Notes under the pieces: model-generated
The model's input: the letters and a program-made list of their open reading frames with translations, nothing else
What the model was told of the DNA's origin: nothing
The model's database searches: none
In this document: positions 28,171 to 36,615 of the stretch, piece by piece
Position numbering within the stretch: position 1 is the first letter of the stretch
Layout: each line of letters opens with the position of its first letter
Assembly: GCF_020034655.1 (NCBI RefSeq)
Contig: NZ_JAIQDJ010000005.1
Coordinates: 1-64,000, forward strand
Length of the DNA: 64,000 bases
Source: Thermomonas beijingensis
Lineage (GTDB): Bacteria; Pseudomonadota; Gammaproteobacteria; Xanthomonadales; Xanthomonadaceae
Direction: 5' to 3'
Program-made: the position numbers and the translations under genes

Positions 28171-29625
28171 TCACTTGGAAGCCGTGGTGTTCTGGGCATT
28201 GGCGCTGGAGTTGACGGCAACGCCGCCGCCCAGTGCTTGATCGAGGTCGATGCTGGCTGCACGCCGTGCGGCGGTGAGTGCGGCCAATTGCTGGTCCAGC
28301 TGCAGCAAGGATTTTTGTGCGTTCAACACATCCAGTTGCGATGCCAGGCCGGCGTGCTGACGTTGTTGCACTTGCCGGTAAGCGCTATTGGCGGCGGTCT
28401 GTGCCTGGCGGGTACTGGCCAGCTGAGTGTCCAGTGCGTGCGCGGTTTGCACCGCATCGGCCACTTCCCGCATGGCGGCCAACAAGGTCTGGTTGTAGCT
28501 GGCCACCGCGATGTCGTGATCGGCTTGGCTGGCGCGTAATTGGCTGCGCAATTGGCCGCCTTCGAAAATCGGCAGACTCAGGGCCGGGCCGCCGTTGAGC
28601 AGCAGGGATTTGTTGCCAAACAGATCACCCAAGTTGCCCGCGGCCAATCCTGCTAGCGCACTGAGATTGAGGCTGGGATAAAACGCGGCTTTGCTGGCAT
28701 CGATGCCGTGCTGCGCGGCTTCCACCCGCCAACGTGCCGCCACGATATCGGCACGCCGTGCCAACAGATCGCTGGATAGGGTGTCAGGCACCATGAGCTT
28801 GGGCTGCGCCAGCTGCGGCGGGGTGATGGCAAGGCCGCGATCCGGACCGGCGCCTAGCAGCAGCGCCAGCGCGTTGCGCAATTGTTCGATCTGGTGCTGC
28901 GCGGCTTGCTGTTGTTGACTGGCGAGCGCGGCTTGGCTTTGGTGTTGCGCCAGCCCGATGCCATTGTCCAGCCCCGCCTTGACCCGTTGCCGGTCGAGTA
29001 CCAGCAACCCATCGGCGCGGGTGATTTCGGCTTGTGCAAGTGCTGCCTGGTCGAATGCTTGCGCCAGCGCAACGTAGGTGCGGGCGATGTTGGCCGCCAA
29101 GCTCAGCCGCGCTGCATGTGCATCCACTTCTAGCGCGTGCGCATTGCCGACTGCCGCCTGCCACTTGGCTTTGTCCTGCCCCCACACATCGGGGTTGTAC
29201 TTCAGGCTCAGCATCAACAGATTGGCGACCTTGAACGAGCCACCGATGTCGTTGCCGGCCAAGGTTTCCGGCAACTGCATGCCGAGCACCTGCGCGCTGG
29301 CCCCCACCGACGGCTTGCGTGCGGCCTCGGCAATGCCGGCCTGCGCCTGCGCCTTGCGCGCACGCGCATCGGCCACGTCCAGGCTGGGCGCGTTGGCCAG
29401 TGCTTCATCCATCAGCGCATCCAGTTGCGGGTCGGCAAACGCTTGCCACCAACGCTCGCTGGGCCAAGCGGCTGCCGATAGCGGCGCGCCTGCAAGCGAA
29501 CGAGCAACCGGGACGCTGGCAGCATCGCGCAGCGTGGTCTGGGTGACCAGCCCGTTGCTGCTGGCGCAACCGGCCAACAACAGCGTGCCGCCCAGGGCGA
29601 TGATGAGAGGGGTCATTCGAAACAT
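28171..29625 (-). CDS. NodT/OprM-type outer-membrane efflux lipoprotein
   Basis: A 484-residue TolC-like channel subunit. The signal ends in the lipobox LAGC (Cys19), so the N-terminus is lipid-anchored. Two repeats of the outer-membrane-factor fold can be seen (for example WWQAFADPQLDALMDEALAN near the start and AALLAGLAAGNLGDLFG in the middle), each with long heptad-like helices rich in Ala, Gln and Leu. With emrA and emrB it forms a complete three-part pump. Starts 4 bases after marR. Confidence 0.93.
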   Translation of the reverse strand: MFRMTPLIIALGGTLLLAGCASSNGLVTQTTLRDAASVPVARSLAGAPLSAAAWPSERWWQAFADPQLDALMDEALANAPSLDVADARARKAQAQAGIAEAARKPSVGASAQVLGMQLPETLAGNDIGGSFKVANLLMLSLKYNPDVWGQDKAKWQAAVGNAHALEVDAHAARLSLAANIARTYVALAQAFDQAALAQAEITRADGLLVLDRQRVKAGLDNGIGLAQHQSQAALASQQQQAAQHQIEQLRNALALLLGAGPDRGLAITPPQLAQPKLMVPDTLSSDLLARRADIVAARWRVEAAQHGIDASKAAFYPSLNLSALAGLAAGNLGDLFGNKSLLLNGGPALSLPIFEGGQLRSQLRASQADHDIAVASYNQTLLAAMREVADAVQTAHALDTQLASTRQAQTAANSAYRQVQQRQHAGLASQLDVLNAQKSLLQLDQQLAALTAARRAASIDLDQALGGGVAVNSSANAQNTTASK

Positions 29626-29629
29626 GGAG

Positions 29630-30088
29630 TCAATCCTGGGACAGCAAGTTGTCGCGGGCCTGCTCCAGCAGGCGGGTCAGTTGGGCACGGGTAGCATCGT
29701 CCATGCCTTGCAGCGCGCGTTCACGCACGCGCCGGCCGCATTGGTCCACATCGCGCCAAAGTTGGCGGCCGGCATCGGTGAGATGGATGTGCAAGGCGCG
29801 GCGATCGTTGGTGTCAGCCACTCGCTCCACCAGCTCGCGCGCTTCCAATTTATCCAGCAGGCGGGTCATCGCGCCGGGGTTGAGATCGGCAGTACGGGCC
29901 AAGTCGGTGACCCCGGCAGTGCCTACCGCCAAGGTCTTGATCACGATGTACTGGCTGAACGTCAGCGCATGTCCGGCCAAGGCCAATTCGCGCTCCATGC
30001 GCGCCCACATGGCGTCGCGCACTTGCCGGAACAACAAACCCAGGGTGGAGCCGCTGCAGGCCTCGGGGGGGAAGATTGGCGTGTTCAT
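29630..30088 (-). CDS. MarR-family regulator of the efflux operon
   Basis: A 152-residue winged-helix regulator: dimerisation helix LGLLFRQVRDAMWARMERE, helix-turn-helix GVTDLARTADLNPGAMTRLLDKL, and wing with Asp-Arg in VADTNDRRALHIHLTDAG. It is the first gene of the marR-omf-emrA-emrB operon and a fitting palindrome lies 31 bases upstream, so autorepression of the pump with release by a small aromatic compound is likely. ATG at 30088 (MNTPIF) is preferred to an upstream ATG inside the operator side of the leader. Confidence 0.9.
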   Translation of the reverse strand: MNTPIFPPEACSGSTLGLLFRQVRDAMWARMERELALAGHALTFSQYIVIKTLAVGTAGVTDLARTADLNPGAMTRLLDKLEARELVERVADTNDRRALHIHLTDAGRQLWRDVDQCGRRVRERALQGMDDATRAQLTRLLEQARDNLLSQD

Positions 30089-30118
30089 GGCGCGGCATAA
30101 TGCCCGCCTGCGCAATAG

Positions 30119-30139
30119 TTGTCAATGCAAACATTGCAA
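30119..30139. promoter_or_regulatory. Candidate MarR operator
   Basis: TTGTCAATGCAAACATTGCAA reads nearly the same on both strands: CAATG-CAAA-CATTG at its core and TTG/CAA at the ends. Size (about 20 bases) and the TTG...CAA ends are those of MarR/EmrR sites, and it lies just upstream of the marR start. Confidence 0.6.
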
Positions 30140-30153
30140 TGGCAAGTGTATGT

Positions 30154-30948
30154 TCAGCCAGTGCGGTGCAACACCAGTTCCAGCACGAATTTGCTGCCGA
30201 AAAATGCCAATACCAGCAGCGCCATGGCGGTCAGTGTCCAGCGCACCGCGATCGCACCACGCCAGCCATAGCGCCAGCGTCCCAGCAGCAACACGCCAAA
30301 CGCGAGCCATGACAGCAGACTGAGCACGGTTTTATGCACAAGGTGCTGGGCCAGCAGGTTGTCCACAAACAGCACGCCGGTCAGCAACGTGGCTGTCAGC
30401 AGCGTAAACCCCACGACAATGGTGCGAAACAGCAAGGTTTCCAGCGCGGTCAGTGGGGGCAGGGCGCGCAGCCACAGATGAAATTCGCGGCGGCGCAGGG
30501 CGCGTTCCTGGAGCCACAAGAACATGGCCAGCAAGGCTGCCAGTGCCAGCGTGGCGTAGGCCAGCAGGGCCAGCCATGCGTGCAACAGCAAGCGCCAATC
30601 CAATGGTTCCGGTTGCTTGGTGTGGCCATACATGCCATAGCCCACCAGCAGGGCAGCGGCCAGTGGAAAGACCACGACTCCAAGTGCGCGCATGCGCCCG
30701 CCAATGCCCGCAAAGGTGGTCATGGCGGCCATTCCCAGCCCCACCAGCGATAGTGCGGCAAAAAAATGCAGGTCGGTATTGCCGGAATGCCGCCAGCCCA
30801 ACCAATGGAAGACGGCATGCAGCACTACGGCAGTGCTGGCCGCCAGCAGCCAGCCGCGCGAGAGGGTGCGCTCCGGGCGCTGTACGCCCATCGCCAGCCA
30901 AACGGTGGCGATCAGATACAGCAGTGTGCTGGCAACAAGAATGCTCAT
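30154..30948 (-). CDS. ypjD: YpjD/CcsA-like inner-membrane protein (cytochrome c assembly fold)
   Basis: A 264-residue membrane protein with about eight hydrophobic segments, a His in a conserved position of the haem-handling fold (LLLHAWLALLAYATLALAALLA) and a late LVHKTVLSLLSWLAFGVLLL. It matches the CcsA/YpjD branch of cytochrome c assembly proteins, though the WWD haem loop of true CcsA is not evident and the role of YpjD is unclear. In many gammaproteobacteria ypjD is the divergent neighbour of ffh; here ffh is 25 kb away, the nitrate/molybdenum block lying between. Confidence 0.85.
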   Translation of the reverse strand: MSILVASTLLYLIATVWLAMGVQRPERTLSRGWLLAASTAVVLHAVFHWLGWRHSGNTDLHFFAALSLVGLGMAAMTTFAGIGGRMRALGVVVFPLAAALLVGYGMYGHTKQPEPLDWRLLLHAWLALLAYATLALAALLAMFLWLQERALRRREFHLWLRALPPLTALETLLFRTIVVGFTLLTATLLTGVLFVDNLLAQHLVHKTVLSLLSWLAFGVLLLGRWRYGWRGAIAVRWTLTAMALLVLAFFGSKFVLELVLHRTG

Positions 30949-31031
30949 TTGCGAAGTGTCGCACAGCGGTGCTTGTCAGCACCGTGGCGAGCGGTGCTAT
31001 GCTGGATACAGGCCAAGCTTTCGGGGGTTTC

Positions 31032-31364
31032 ATGCAGACCATGCACGCAGCGTATTTGCCCGAGCGCAGCCCGCTCTGGAAGGTGTTTTGGCTGTATGGC
31101 GTGATACCCAGCAGCGCGTTGTGGCTGGCGGTGTACTGGCTGGTTAATCACCACCAATTGCCGGGTGCCACTCTTGGCATGCTGGTGTTCCTGCTCGCCT
31201 ACACTGCCTGGATCGTGGCGGCGGTGTGGAAAGTTGCACCCAGTGCCAAGGATCCGCGGTATGGGGTGATGGCGCAGGCGTTGACTGTGGGTTGGGCAAT
31301 CAACACCGTATTGATTGCCTTCTTCGTCGGCTTGCAGACGTTGCGACTGCTACTGGTCGGCTGA
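31032..31364 (+). CDS. Small inner-membrane protein, function unknown
   Basis: A 110-residue protein with three hydrophobic segments (FWLYGVIPSSALWLAVYWLV, ATLGMLVFLLAYTAWIVAAV and INTVLIAFFVGLQTLRLLL). The start at 31032 is supported by the upstream TTTCGGGGG stretch and by the fact that the preceding in-frame codons overlap ypjD. A possible promoter with TATGCT lies in the 83-base gap to ypjD. I do not recognise the family. It is convergent with the next gene (5-base gap). Confidence 0.65.
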   Translation: MQTMHAAYLPERSPLWKVFWLYGVIPSSALWLAVYWLVNHHQLPGATLGMLVFLLAYTAWIVAAVWKVAPSAKDPRYGVMAQALTVGWAINTVLIAFFVGLQTLRLLLVG

Positions 31365-31369
31365 CGCTC

Positions 31370-31774
31370 TCAACCAAACTGCAACACGGCACCATTGCGG
31401 TCAAACGTGGCAAATTGCGCCACTTGGCCATTATTGATGGCGTTCACCATGAAGCGCAGTGGTTGTGCCGCTTCGTCGGCGCTGGGTGCAATCCCGGCGC
31501 GGCCTGCCAGGCTGCCCACAAAGACCATGTCCCATGCTTGACCGGTGGTTGCGGATTCGGCCACCAGGGCGGCAAAACTTTCAATGTCTGCAGGGGCTTT
31601 GTCCACGCACAAACTGGGCGTGAGCGTGCCACCTTCGCGATTTTCGAAACGCTCGCGCTGCTGGGCGCTGGCGTTCTCCGGCAATTCCACTTTGGCGAAC
31701 ACAAACAGCAAGCGTTGCGGCTCTGGCTGCCGGTGGGCGGCGTCAAGAAGATCCTGGAAACTGGCAAGGCTCAT
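31370..31774 (-). CDS. Conserved protein (often labelled ribonucleotide reductase subunit alpha)
   Basis: A 134-residue soluble protein starting MSLASFQDLLDAAHRQPEPQ, then RLLFVFAKVELPENASAQQR, GGTLTPSLCVDKAPADIESF and a C-terminal FATFDRNGAVLQFG. Proteins with this pattern are widespread in proteobacteria and carry the misleading database label ribonucleotide reductase subunit alpha; the sequence has no reductase motifs. Function unknown. The ATG at 31774 begins the conserved part; the longer frame upstream enters the moaA promoter region and is not conserved. Confidence 0.75.
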   Translation of the reverse strand: MSLASFQDLLDAAHRQPEPQRLLFVFAKVELPENASAQQRERFENREGGTLTPSLCVDKAPADIESFAALVAESATTGQAWDMVFVGSLAGRAGIAPSADEAAQPLRFMVNAINNGQVAQFATFDRNGAVLQFG

Positions 31775-31866
31775 GGTGATACATCCGGATGGGGCAGCGA
31801 TGGGGGCGCAGCTTACACGCCCATGCTGCCCCGGGCAGCAGCCCAAACGGCTGGAATGGGTGAATA

Positions 31867-31880
31867 TTGATCGCAATCAA
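31867..31880 (+). promoter_or_regulatory. FNR/Anr/Dnr box upstream of moaA
   Basis: TTGATCGCAATCAA is a perfect match to the FNR consensus TTGATNNNNATCAA. TACTCT at 31903-31908 sits where the -10 would be if the box is centred at -41.5. The transcript would start near 31915 and leave an untranslated leader of about 160 bases before moaA (32077) in the 302-base gap 31775-32076; I recognise no known molybdenum-cofactor riboswitch in it. Confidence 0.85.
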
Positions 31881-32076
31881 GCGCAAGCACCCGAACTGCG
31901 GCTACTCTAGCCAACGTCAGGACGCGCCTTGTGCGCGAACTCCAAGCCCGGCCGCCTACGTTCGTTGCATGGCATTGAATACGGCAACCGGGCCGCGGCA
32001 TTGATCGATGTGGTCAGCGCTGCCGGGTCGGCACCGGAAACGGTTCGGCCTCCCGTATTTGGACTGGAGCGTTGAG

Positions 32077-33057
32077 ATGGCAACCCTTGTGGACGGCTTT
32101 GGCCGCACATTTCCTTATTTGCGGCTGTCGTTGACCGAGGCCTGCAATTACCGTTGCAGCTATTGCCTGCCGGACGGCTATCAGGCCGATGGCCGCCCCA
32201 CGTTTTTGAGCTTGGACGAAATCACGCGGCTGGTGCGCGGCTTTGCGGCGGTGGGCATGCGCAAGATCCGCCTGACCGGTGGCGAGCCCAGTTTGCGCAA
32301 GGACTTGCCATCGATCATTGCCGCTGTCTCGGCCACACCCGGGGTGCAGAAAATTGCGCTGACCACCAATGGCTGTTTGTTGCCCAGGCATGTGGGCATC
32401 TGGCGCGACGCGGGTCTCACCGCGCTCAATGTCAGTTTGGATAGTTTGAACCCGGCACGCTTTGCCACCATCACCGGCCACGACCGCTTTGCGGAGGTCA
32501 CCGAAGGTGTGGAGATGGCGCTGGGGCTGGGCTTTGCTGCGGTCAAGCTCAACGCGGTGTTGCTGCGCGGTTTGAATGACGATGAATTGCCGGCGTGGTA
32601 TGACTACCTGCGCGAGCGCAACATCGCCATTCGTTTCATCGAACTGATGCGCACTGGCGACAACCAAGCGTATTTCGAGCGCCACCACTACCGCGCCGAA
32701 GCATTGGAGCAGCAGTTGGTCGATGCCGGTTGGACGCAGCAAGCGCGTGCGCCCGATGCAGGCCCGGCGCGGGAATATGCACATCCGGACTATCGCGGCC
32801 GGATTGGCATCATCGCGCCGTATTCGAAGGATTTCTGCGCTGGCTGCAACCGCCTGCGTGTCACCGCGCGTGGCGATTTGCGGCTGTGTCTATTCGGGGA
32901 TTTTGGCATCCCGCTGCGGCCCTTGCTGCAATCGGATGCTGACTTGGATGCGCTCACTGCACGCATCGCCACCCAGCTGGGCTTGAAGGCTGCCGGTCAC
33001 GGCCTGCATCAAGGCAATACCGGCATCACTCCGCATTTGGCTTCGATTGGCGGTTAA
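32077..33057 (+). CDS. moaA: GTP 3',8-cyclase MoaA
   Basis: A 326-residue radical SAM enzyme for the first step of molybdenum cofactor synthesis. The N-terminal cluster is the CxxxCxxC of EACNYRCSYCLPDG, SAM-binding GGEP is in RLTGGEPSLRKDL, and the second cluster is in FCAGCNRLRVTARGDLRLCLF; the protein ends with the required GG (LASIGG). ATG at 32077 has GGAGCG in front. It opens a run of six molybdenum-cofactor genes and lies behind an FNR box, so the cofactor is made when oxygen is low. Confidence 0.96.
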   Translation: MATLVDGFGRTFPYLRLSLTEACNYRCSYCLPDGYQADGRPTFLSLDEITRLVRGFAAVGMRKIRLTGGEPSLRKDLPSIIAAVSATPGVQKIALTTNGCLLPRHVGIWRDAGLTALNVSLDSLNPARFATITGHDRFAEVTEGVEMALGLGFAAVKLNAVLLRGLNDDELPAWYDYLRERNIAIRFIELMRTGDNQAYFERHHYRAEALEQQLVDAGWTQQARAPDAGPAREYAHPDYRGRIGIIAPYSKDFCAGCNRLRVTARGDLRLCLFGDFGIPLRPLLQSDADLDALTARIATQLGLKAAGHGLHQGNTGITPHLASIGG

Positions 33058-33062
33058 TCAAG

Positions 33063-34061
33063 ATGACAACGCAACGTGACGCGGCTTTTTACATGGCCGA
33101 TATCCGCAGCAAACGGCCCACCCGCCGGCGTGCAGTGGCGGTGGGCGAGTTTTTGCCGGGGCCGGAGGCGTTTGCCACCGTGATCGAGCGCCGCCTGCCC
33201 AAAGGCGATGCACTGGTGATGGCGGAAATCGCCGGCCTGCAAGGGGCCAAAATGGCCTCGATGCTGATGCCGCTATGCCATCCGATTTCGCTGGAGCTGG
33301 TGCGGGTGCGCTGCGTGCCGGTGCCGGAGCGACACGCCATCCGCGTGTATTGCGAATGCGCGCTGGAAGCCCGTACCGGCGTGGAGATGGAGGCGTTGGC
33401 CGGCGTCAACGCGGCCCTGCTGACCCTTTACGATCTGACCAAACCCGTTGAGCCGGCACTTGCTATCAGCGGCATCCGTCTGTTGTTCAAAGAGGGCGGC
33501 AAGAAGGGGTTGTGGGTGCATCCAGACGGCATGGATGAGGACGAGCGCGGGCATTACCAGCCGCGTGACCTGGCCCGTCTCGACGGCGTGCCCTGTGCCG
33601 TCATCACCCTCAGTGACCGTGCCAGTGCCGGTGAATACGAGGATCGTTCCGGCCCGGTGCTGGTGGCGGGCTTGCGCAAGCTCGGTGCGGATGTGGATGA
33701 CATCGAAGTGCTGCCCGACGGGATCGACCCGCTGGCCGAACGCTTGCGCACGCTGTCGCAACAAGGTGTGCGGCTGTGTGTCTGCACCGGCGGTACCGGC
33801 CTTGGGCCACGCGATGTGACGCCGGAAGCATTGCGCCTGGTGGCCGACCGCAGCGTGCACGGGCTGGCCGAAATGATTCGCAGCGAAAGTGCAAAACACA
33901 CGCCCTTGGCATGGCTGAGCCGTGCCGAGGTGGTGCAACTTGGCGCGATGTTGGTGTTCGCCTTGCCGGGCAGCCCGCGTGCCGCGCAGCAGTGCATGGA
34001 CATACTGGCGCCCTTGCTGGGGCATGCACTGGCCATGCTCGATGGACGGCCGCACGCATGA
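33063..34061 (+). CDS. moaCB: Fused MoaC-MoaB molybdenum cofactor biosynthesis protein
   Basis: A 332-residue fusion. The first part (about residues 1-155) is MoaC, cyclic pyranopterin monophosphate synthase, with MLMPLCHPISLELV and ARTGVEMEALAGVNAALLTLYDL; the second (about 178-328) is MoaB/Mog, with ITLSDRASAGEYEDRSGP, VCTGGTGLGPRDVTPEAL and LPGSPRAAQQCM, which adenylates molybdopterin. A linker DEDERGHYQPRDLARLDG joins them. Such MoaCB fusions are known in other proteobacteria. Starts 5 bases after moaA and overlaps moeA by 4 bases. Confidence 0.95.
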   Translation: MTTQRDAAFYMADIRSKRPTRRRAVAVGEFLPGPEAFATVIERRLPKGDALVMAEIAGLQGAKMASMLMPLCHPISLELVRVRCVPVPERHAIRVYCECALEARTGVEMEALAGVNAALLTLYDLTKPVEPALAISGIRLLFKEGGKKGLWVHPDGMDEDERGHYQPRDLARLDGVPCAVITLSDRASAGEYEDRSGPVLVAGLRKLGADVDDIEVLPDGIDPLAERLRTLSQQGVRLCVCTGGTGLGPRDVTPEALRLVADRSVHGLAEMIRSESAKHTPLAWLSRAEVVQLGAMLVFALPGSPRAAQQCMDILAPLLGHALAMLDGRPHA

Positions 34062-35314
34062 TCGGGTTCGACGAGGCGCTGGCGTTGATTCAGCGCGAAG
34101 TGGCGGTGCTGCCGGCGCGCACCTGCGCCGCACCCGACGCGGTGGGGTTGGTCTTGGCCAGCGATGTGTGCAGTGGTGAAGATCTGCCGCCATTCGATAA
34201 CTCCGCGATGGATGGCTTCGCGCTGCGGATTGGCAGTGAACCGCTGGCAGTGGGCGCAGAGTTGGATGTGGCCGGCGCGCAGGCAGCCGGCGATACCCAC
34301 GCGATCGCCACGTCAGGTGCATGGGAAATCATGACCGGTGCGCGCCTGCCCGACGGCTTGGATGCGGTGATTCCGGTGGAGCAAGTGGAGGTGCTGGTGC
34401 GCGACGGCGCTGACCGCCCGCTGCGGATTCGCACCACGGCGGTGGTGGAGCCCGGCCAGCATGTGCGTTTGCGCGGCGAAGATGTGCGTACTGGCGCATG
34501 CATCCTGAAGGCTGGGACCCGGATTGAAGCCCCGCAATTGATGCTGTTGGCGGCCTTGGGTGTGGCGCAGGTGCGGGTGCGGCCGGCGCCACGGGTGGCG
34601 CTGCTGACCACCGGCCGCGAACTGGTGGATGACCCCACCCGGACGCTGGCTTCGGGTGAAATCCGCAATAGCAATGGCCCGTATCTGGCCCAGCGCGTGC
34701 GCGATGCCGGCGCGCAATTGGTGTTGCGGGAAACCGTCAGTGACGATGCCGATGCGTTTCTGGCAGCGCTGCAACGTGCGCTGGCGGCGGGGGCCGAGGT
34801 GGTGTTGAGCACCGGCGCGGTGTCGATGGGGCGCTATGACTTCGTGCCCGATGCTTTGCGCAGGATCGGGGCTTGCCTGCATTTCCACAAAGTGCGGATT
34901 CGCCCCGGCAAACCCTTGTTGTTTGCCAGCTTGCCCGGCGGGCAGCTGTATTTCGGCCTGCCCGGCAACCCGGTGTCCAGCGCGGTGGGGCTGCGCTTTT
35001 TTGTGGAGCCTGCGCTGCGGGTTTTGTTGGGCTTGGCACCAGAGCGTGCGCTGCGGGTGCCATTGGCGGCGGCATTCAATAAGCGCGCAGCACTGCGCTT
35101 TCATCTGAAAGGTGGACTGGAACTTGACCAGCACGGGCAGTTGCAGGCGCGCGTGCTGCCGGGGCAGGAATCGTTCCGGATCGCGCCGATGGCGCAGGCC
35201 AATTGCTGGATCGTGCTGCCAGACACGGCAGCATCACCCGCTGCCGGCGCAATGGTCGATGTGTATGGCTTGGGGCATTGGCTGCCCCCGCAACTGGATG
35301 AGGTGATGACGTGA
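34058..35314 (+). CDS. moeA: Molybdopterin molybdenumtransferase MoeA
   Basis: A 418-residue enzyme that inserts molybdate into adenylated molybdopterin. Visible: the PPFDNSAMDGFAL signature near residue 45, MTGARLPDGLDAVIPVEQVE, the MoaB-like domain with LLTTGRELVD and STGAVSMGRYDFV, RPGKPLLFASLPGGQLYFGLPGNPVSS, and a C-terminal beta-barrel. It works after the MoaB half encoded upstream; with moaCB and moaD it is linked by 4-base overlaps on both sides (ATGA, GTGA). Confidence 0.95.
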   Translation: MIGFDEALALIQREVAVLPARTCAAPDAVGLVLASDVCSGEDLPPFDNSAMDGFALRIGSEPLAVGAELDVAGAQAAGDTHAIATSGAWEIMTGARLPDGLDAVIPVEQVEVLVRDGADRPLRIRTTAVVEPGQHVRLRGEDVRTGACILKAGTRIEAPQLMLLAALGVAQVRVRPAPRVALLTTGRELVDDPTRTLASGEIRNSNGPYLAQRVRDAGAQLVLRETVSDDADAFLAALQRALAAGAEVVLSTGAVSMGRYDFVPDALRRIGACLHFHKVRIRPGKPLLFASLPGGQLYFGLPGNPVSSAVGLRFFVEPALRVLLGLAPERALRVPLAAAFNKRAALRFHLKGGLELDQHGQLQARVLPGQESFRIAPMAQANCWIVLPDTAASPAAGAMVDVYGLGHWLPPQLDEVMT

Positions 35315-35571
35315 AGGTCGAGTTGAGCCTGTTTGGTGCATTTCGGCAGTACCAGCCATCGGCGCAATTGACGCTGGAATTGGCCGATGGTGCTTGCGTG
35401 GCGGATCTGCGCGATGCCGTGGACGCCCATGGCAAGGCGCATTGGCCGGCTTTTCAATCGGCGCTGCTGGCACGTTCGGCATTTGCCAGCGACACCCGTG
35501 TGCTGCGCGATGGCGAGGTACTTCCCACCGACGGCAAGATGGCGGTGCTGCCGCCAGTGAGTGGGGGTTGA
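35311..35571 (+). CDS. moaD: Molybdopterin synthase sulfur carrier subunit MoaD
   Basis: An 86-residue beta-grasp (ubiquitin-like) protein that ends in the diglycine needed for thiocarboxylation (VLPPVSGG). GTG start at 35311 overlaps the moeA stop (GTGA). It donates sulfur in the MoaE-MoaD complex; moaE follows after 2 bases. Confidence 0.93.
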   Translation: MKVELSLFGAFRQYQPSAQLTLELADGACVADLRDAVDAHGKAHWPAFQSALLARSAFASDTRVLRDGEVLPTDGKMAVLPPVSGG

Positions 35572-35573
35572 GG

Positions 35574-36098
35574 ATGCCGCAGCATCGGACTGAAGTGATG
35601 GATCTTGCCGATGGCAAGCTGGACCCGGCTGCGGCATTGGCGTTTGTATCCGACCCCAAGTTTGGCGGCATTACGATGTTCGTCGGCCGCGTGCGCGATT
35701 TGAACCACGGCCGCCACGTCACGGGCATCAGCTACGACATGTTCGTGCCGCTGGCGCTCAATGGCTTCGCCGAGATCGCTGCCCGCGCCGAGGCTGACTT
35801 CGGCGGCAAGCTCAAGCTCTACATCGGCCATGCCAAAGGGCGCTTGGGGATCGGTGACCTGGCCATGGTGGTGGCCGCCGGCACCCCGCATCGGGATGAA
35901 GCCTTTCGCGCCTGTCGGCAGGTCGTGGAGGCGGTCAAGCACACCAGCCCGATCTGGAAGCAGGAGCACTACATCGACGGTGACAGCGTGTGGAGCGAGG
36001 GCTGTTCGTTGTGCGAGCACACTCCCGCCGATGCGGAGGCCGGGCATTCGCATACCCATACCCATGGCCAGTCCCACGCGCACGGCAGCCTGCCATGA
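35574..36098 (+). CDS. moaE: Molybdopterin synthase catalytic subunit MoaE with His-rich tail
   Basis: A 174-residue protein. The catalytic domain has ITMFVGRVRDLNHGRHVTGI, YIGHAKGRLGIGDLAMVVAA and the Lys pair region VVEAVKHTSPIWKQEHYIDG that holds the sulfur-transfer site. After about residue 150 the normal protein would end; here the tail EAGHSHTHTHGQSHAHG adds six histidines, a possible metal-binding stretch not needed for synthase activity. It overlaps the next gene by 4 bases. Confidence 0.93.
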   Translation: MPQHRTEVMDLADGKLDPAAALAFVSDPKFGGITMFVGRVRDLNHGRHVTGISYDMFVPLALNGFAEIAARAEADFGGKLKLYIGHAKGRLGIGDLAMVVAAGTPHRDEAFRACRQVVEAVKHTSPIWKQEHYIDGDSVWSEGCSLCEHTPADAEAGHSHTHTHGQSHAHGSLP

Positions 36099-36460
36099 AA
36101 GTACAGTTGCAGGAACAAACCCTGCGGCTACGGCTGGATGAGGCCGAATTGGCCGCGCTGCAAGCCGGGCAGGAGGTGGGCAACCGCACCCGTTTGGTGC
36201 CGGGGGCAGCATTGTGCGTGCAGGTGCGCTTGACCCGGGACGAGGCGGCGGCTCTGGTGGGTAAGCCCGGCCACGTCACGTTTTTTCTCCCGCAGACACA
36301 GCTGGATCTTTATGTGCTGCGCCTGCCATGCCGCGAGGGGCTGTGCTTTTCGCTGCCGGTGGGGGGTGAGGATAGGCTGGATATCGAGTTTGCGGTGGAC
36401 GTGCGCGATAGCGTGCGCCAGCGCGGCGTAGTCAAGCGAGTTTCCCCGCGCAGCGGTTGA
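36095..36460 (+). CDS. Conserved protein following moaE (DUF7009-like), function unknown
   Basis: A 121-residue soluble protein starting MKVQLQEQTLRLRLDEAELA, with a central GHVTFFLPQTQLDLYVLRLP and a C-terminal DIEFAVDVRDSVRQRG. The opening MK.....LRLRL...E...L is that of DUF7009-type proteins (tentative, from memory). It is translationally coupled to moaE (ATGA) and is the last gene before the FNR boxes of narK, so a role beside molybdenum-cofactor synthesis is likely but not shown. Confidence 0.65.
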   Translation: MKVQLQEQTLRLRLDEAELAALQAGQEVGNRTRLVPGAALCVQVRLTRDEAAALVGKPGHVTFFLPQTQLDLYVLRLPCREGLCFSLPVGGEDRLDIEFAVDVRDSVRQRGVVKRVSPRSG

Positions 36461-36470
36461 CCTGTGTCAA
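36457..36470 (+). promoter_or_regulatory. FNR/Dnr box 1 upstream of narK1
   Basis: TTGACCTGTGTCAA is a perfect palindrome with the TTGAC/GTCAA arms typical of Dnr/Anr-type sites. It overlaps the end of the preceding gene's stop codon. Its centre is exactly 40 bases (nearly four helix turns) upstream of box 2. Confidence 0.8.
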
Positions 36471-36496
36471 GCAGGGAGTAAGGTAGCCGACGTGAT

Positions 36497-36510
36497 TTGA
36501 CTCCGATCAA
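36497..36510 (+). promoter_or_regulatory. FNR/Dnr box 2 upstream of narK1
   Basis: TTGACTCCGATCAA matches TTGAN6TCAA in both arms. Counting 41.5 bases from its centre puts a transcription start near 36545, with a weak GTATCT at the -10 position; narK1 begins at 36616. This promoter should drive narK1-narGHJI. Confidence 0.8.
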
Positions 36511-36615
36511 ACCGGGGGGGGCCTATGCAGGGCAGTATCTGGCGCATGGTGAAGGTAGCGCGGCCCCAGCGGGGCGCGACCGCAACCGCCGGATTCCCAA
36601 CCTGCAGGTGCTTCC

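Noticed and set aside
31915..32076. Possible molybdenum-cofactor riboswitch in the moaA leader
   Set aside because: The leader is long enough, but I could not find the conserved bases and stems of the Moco RNA; left as unexplained leader.
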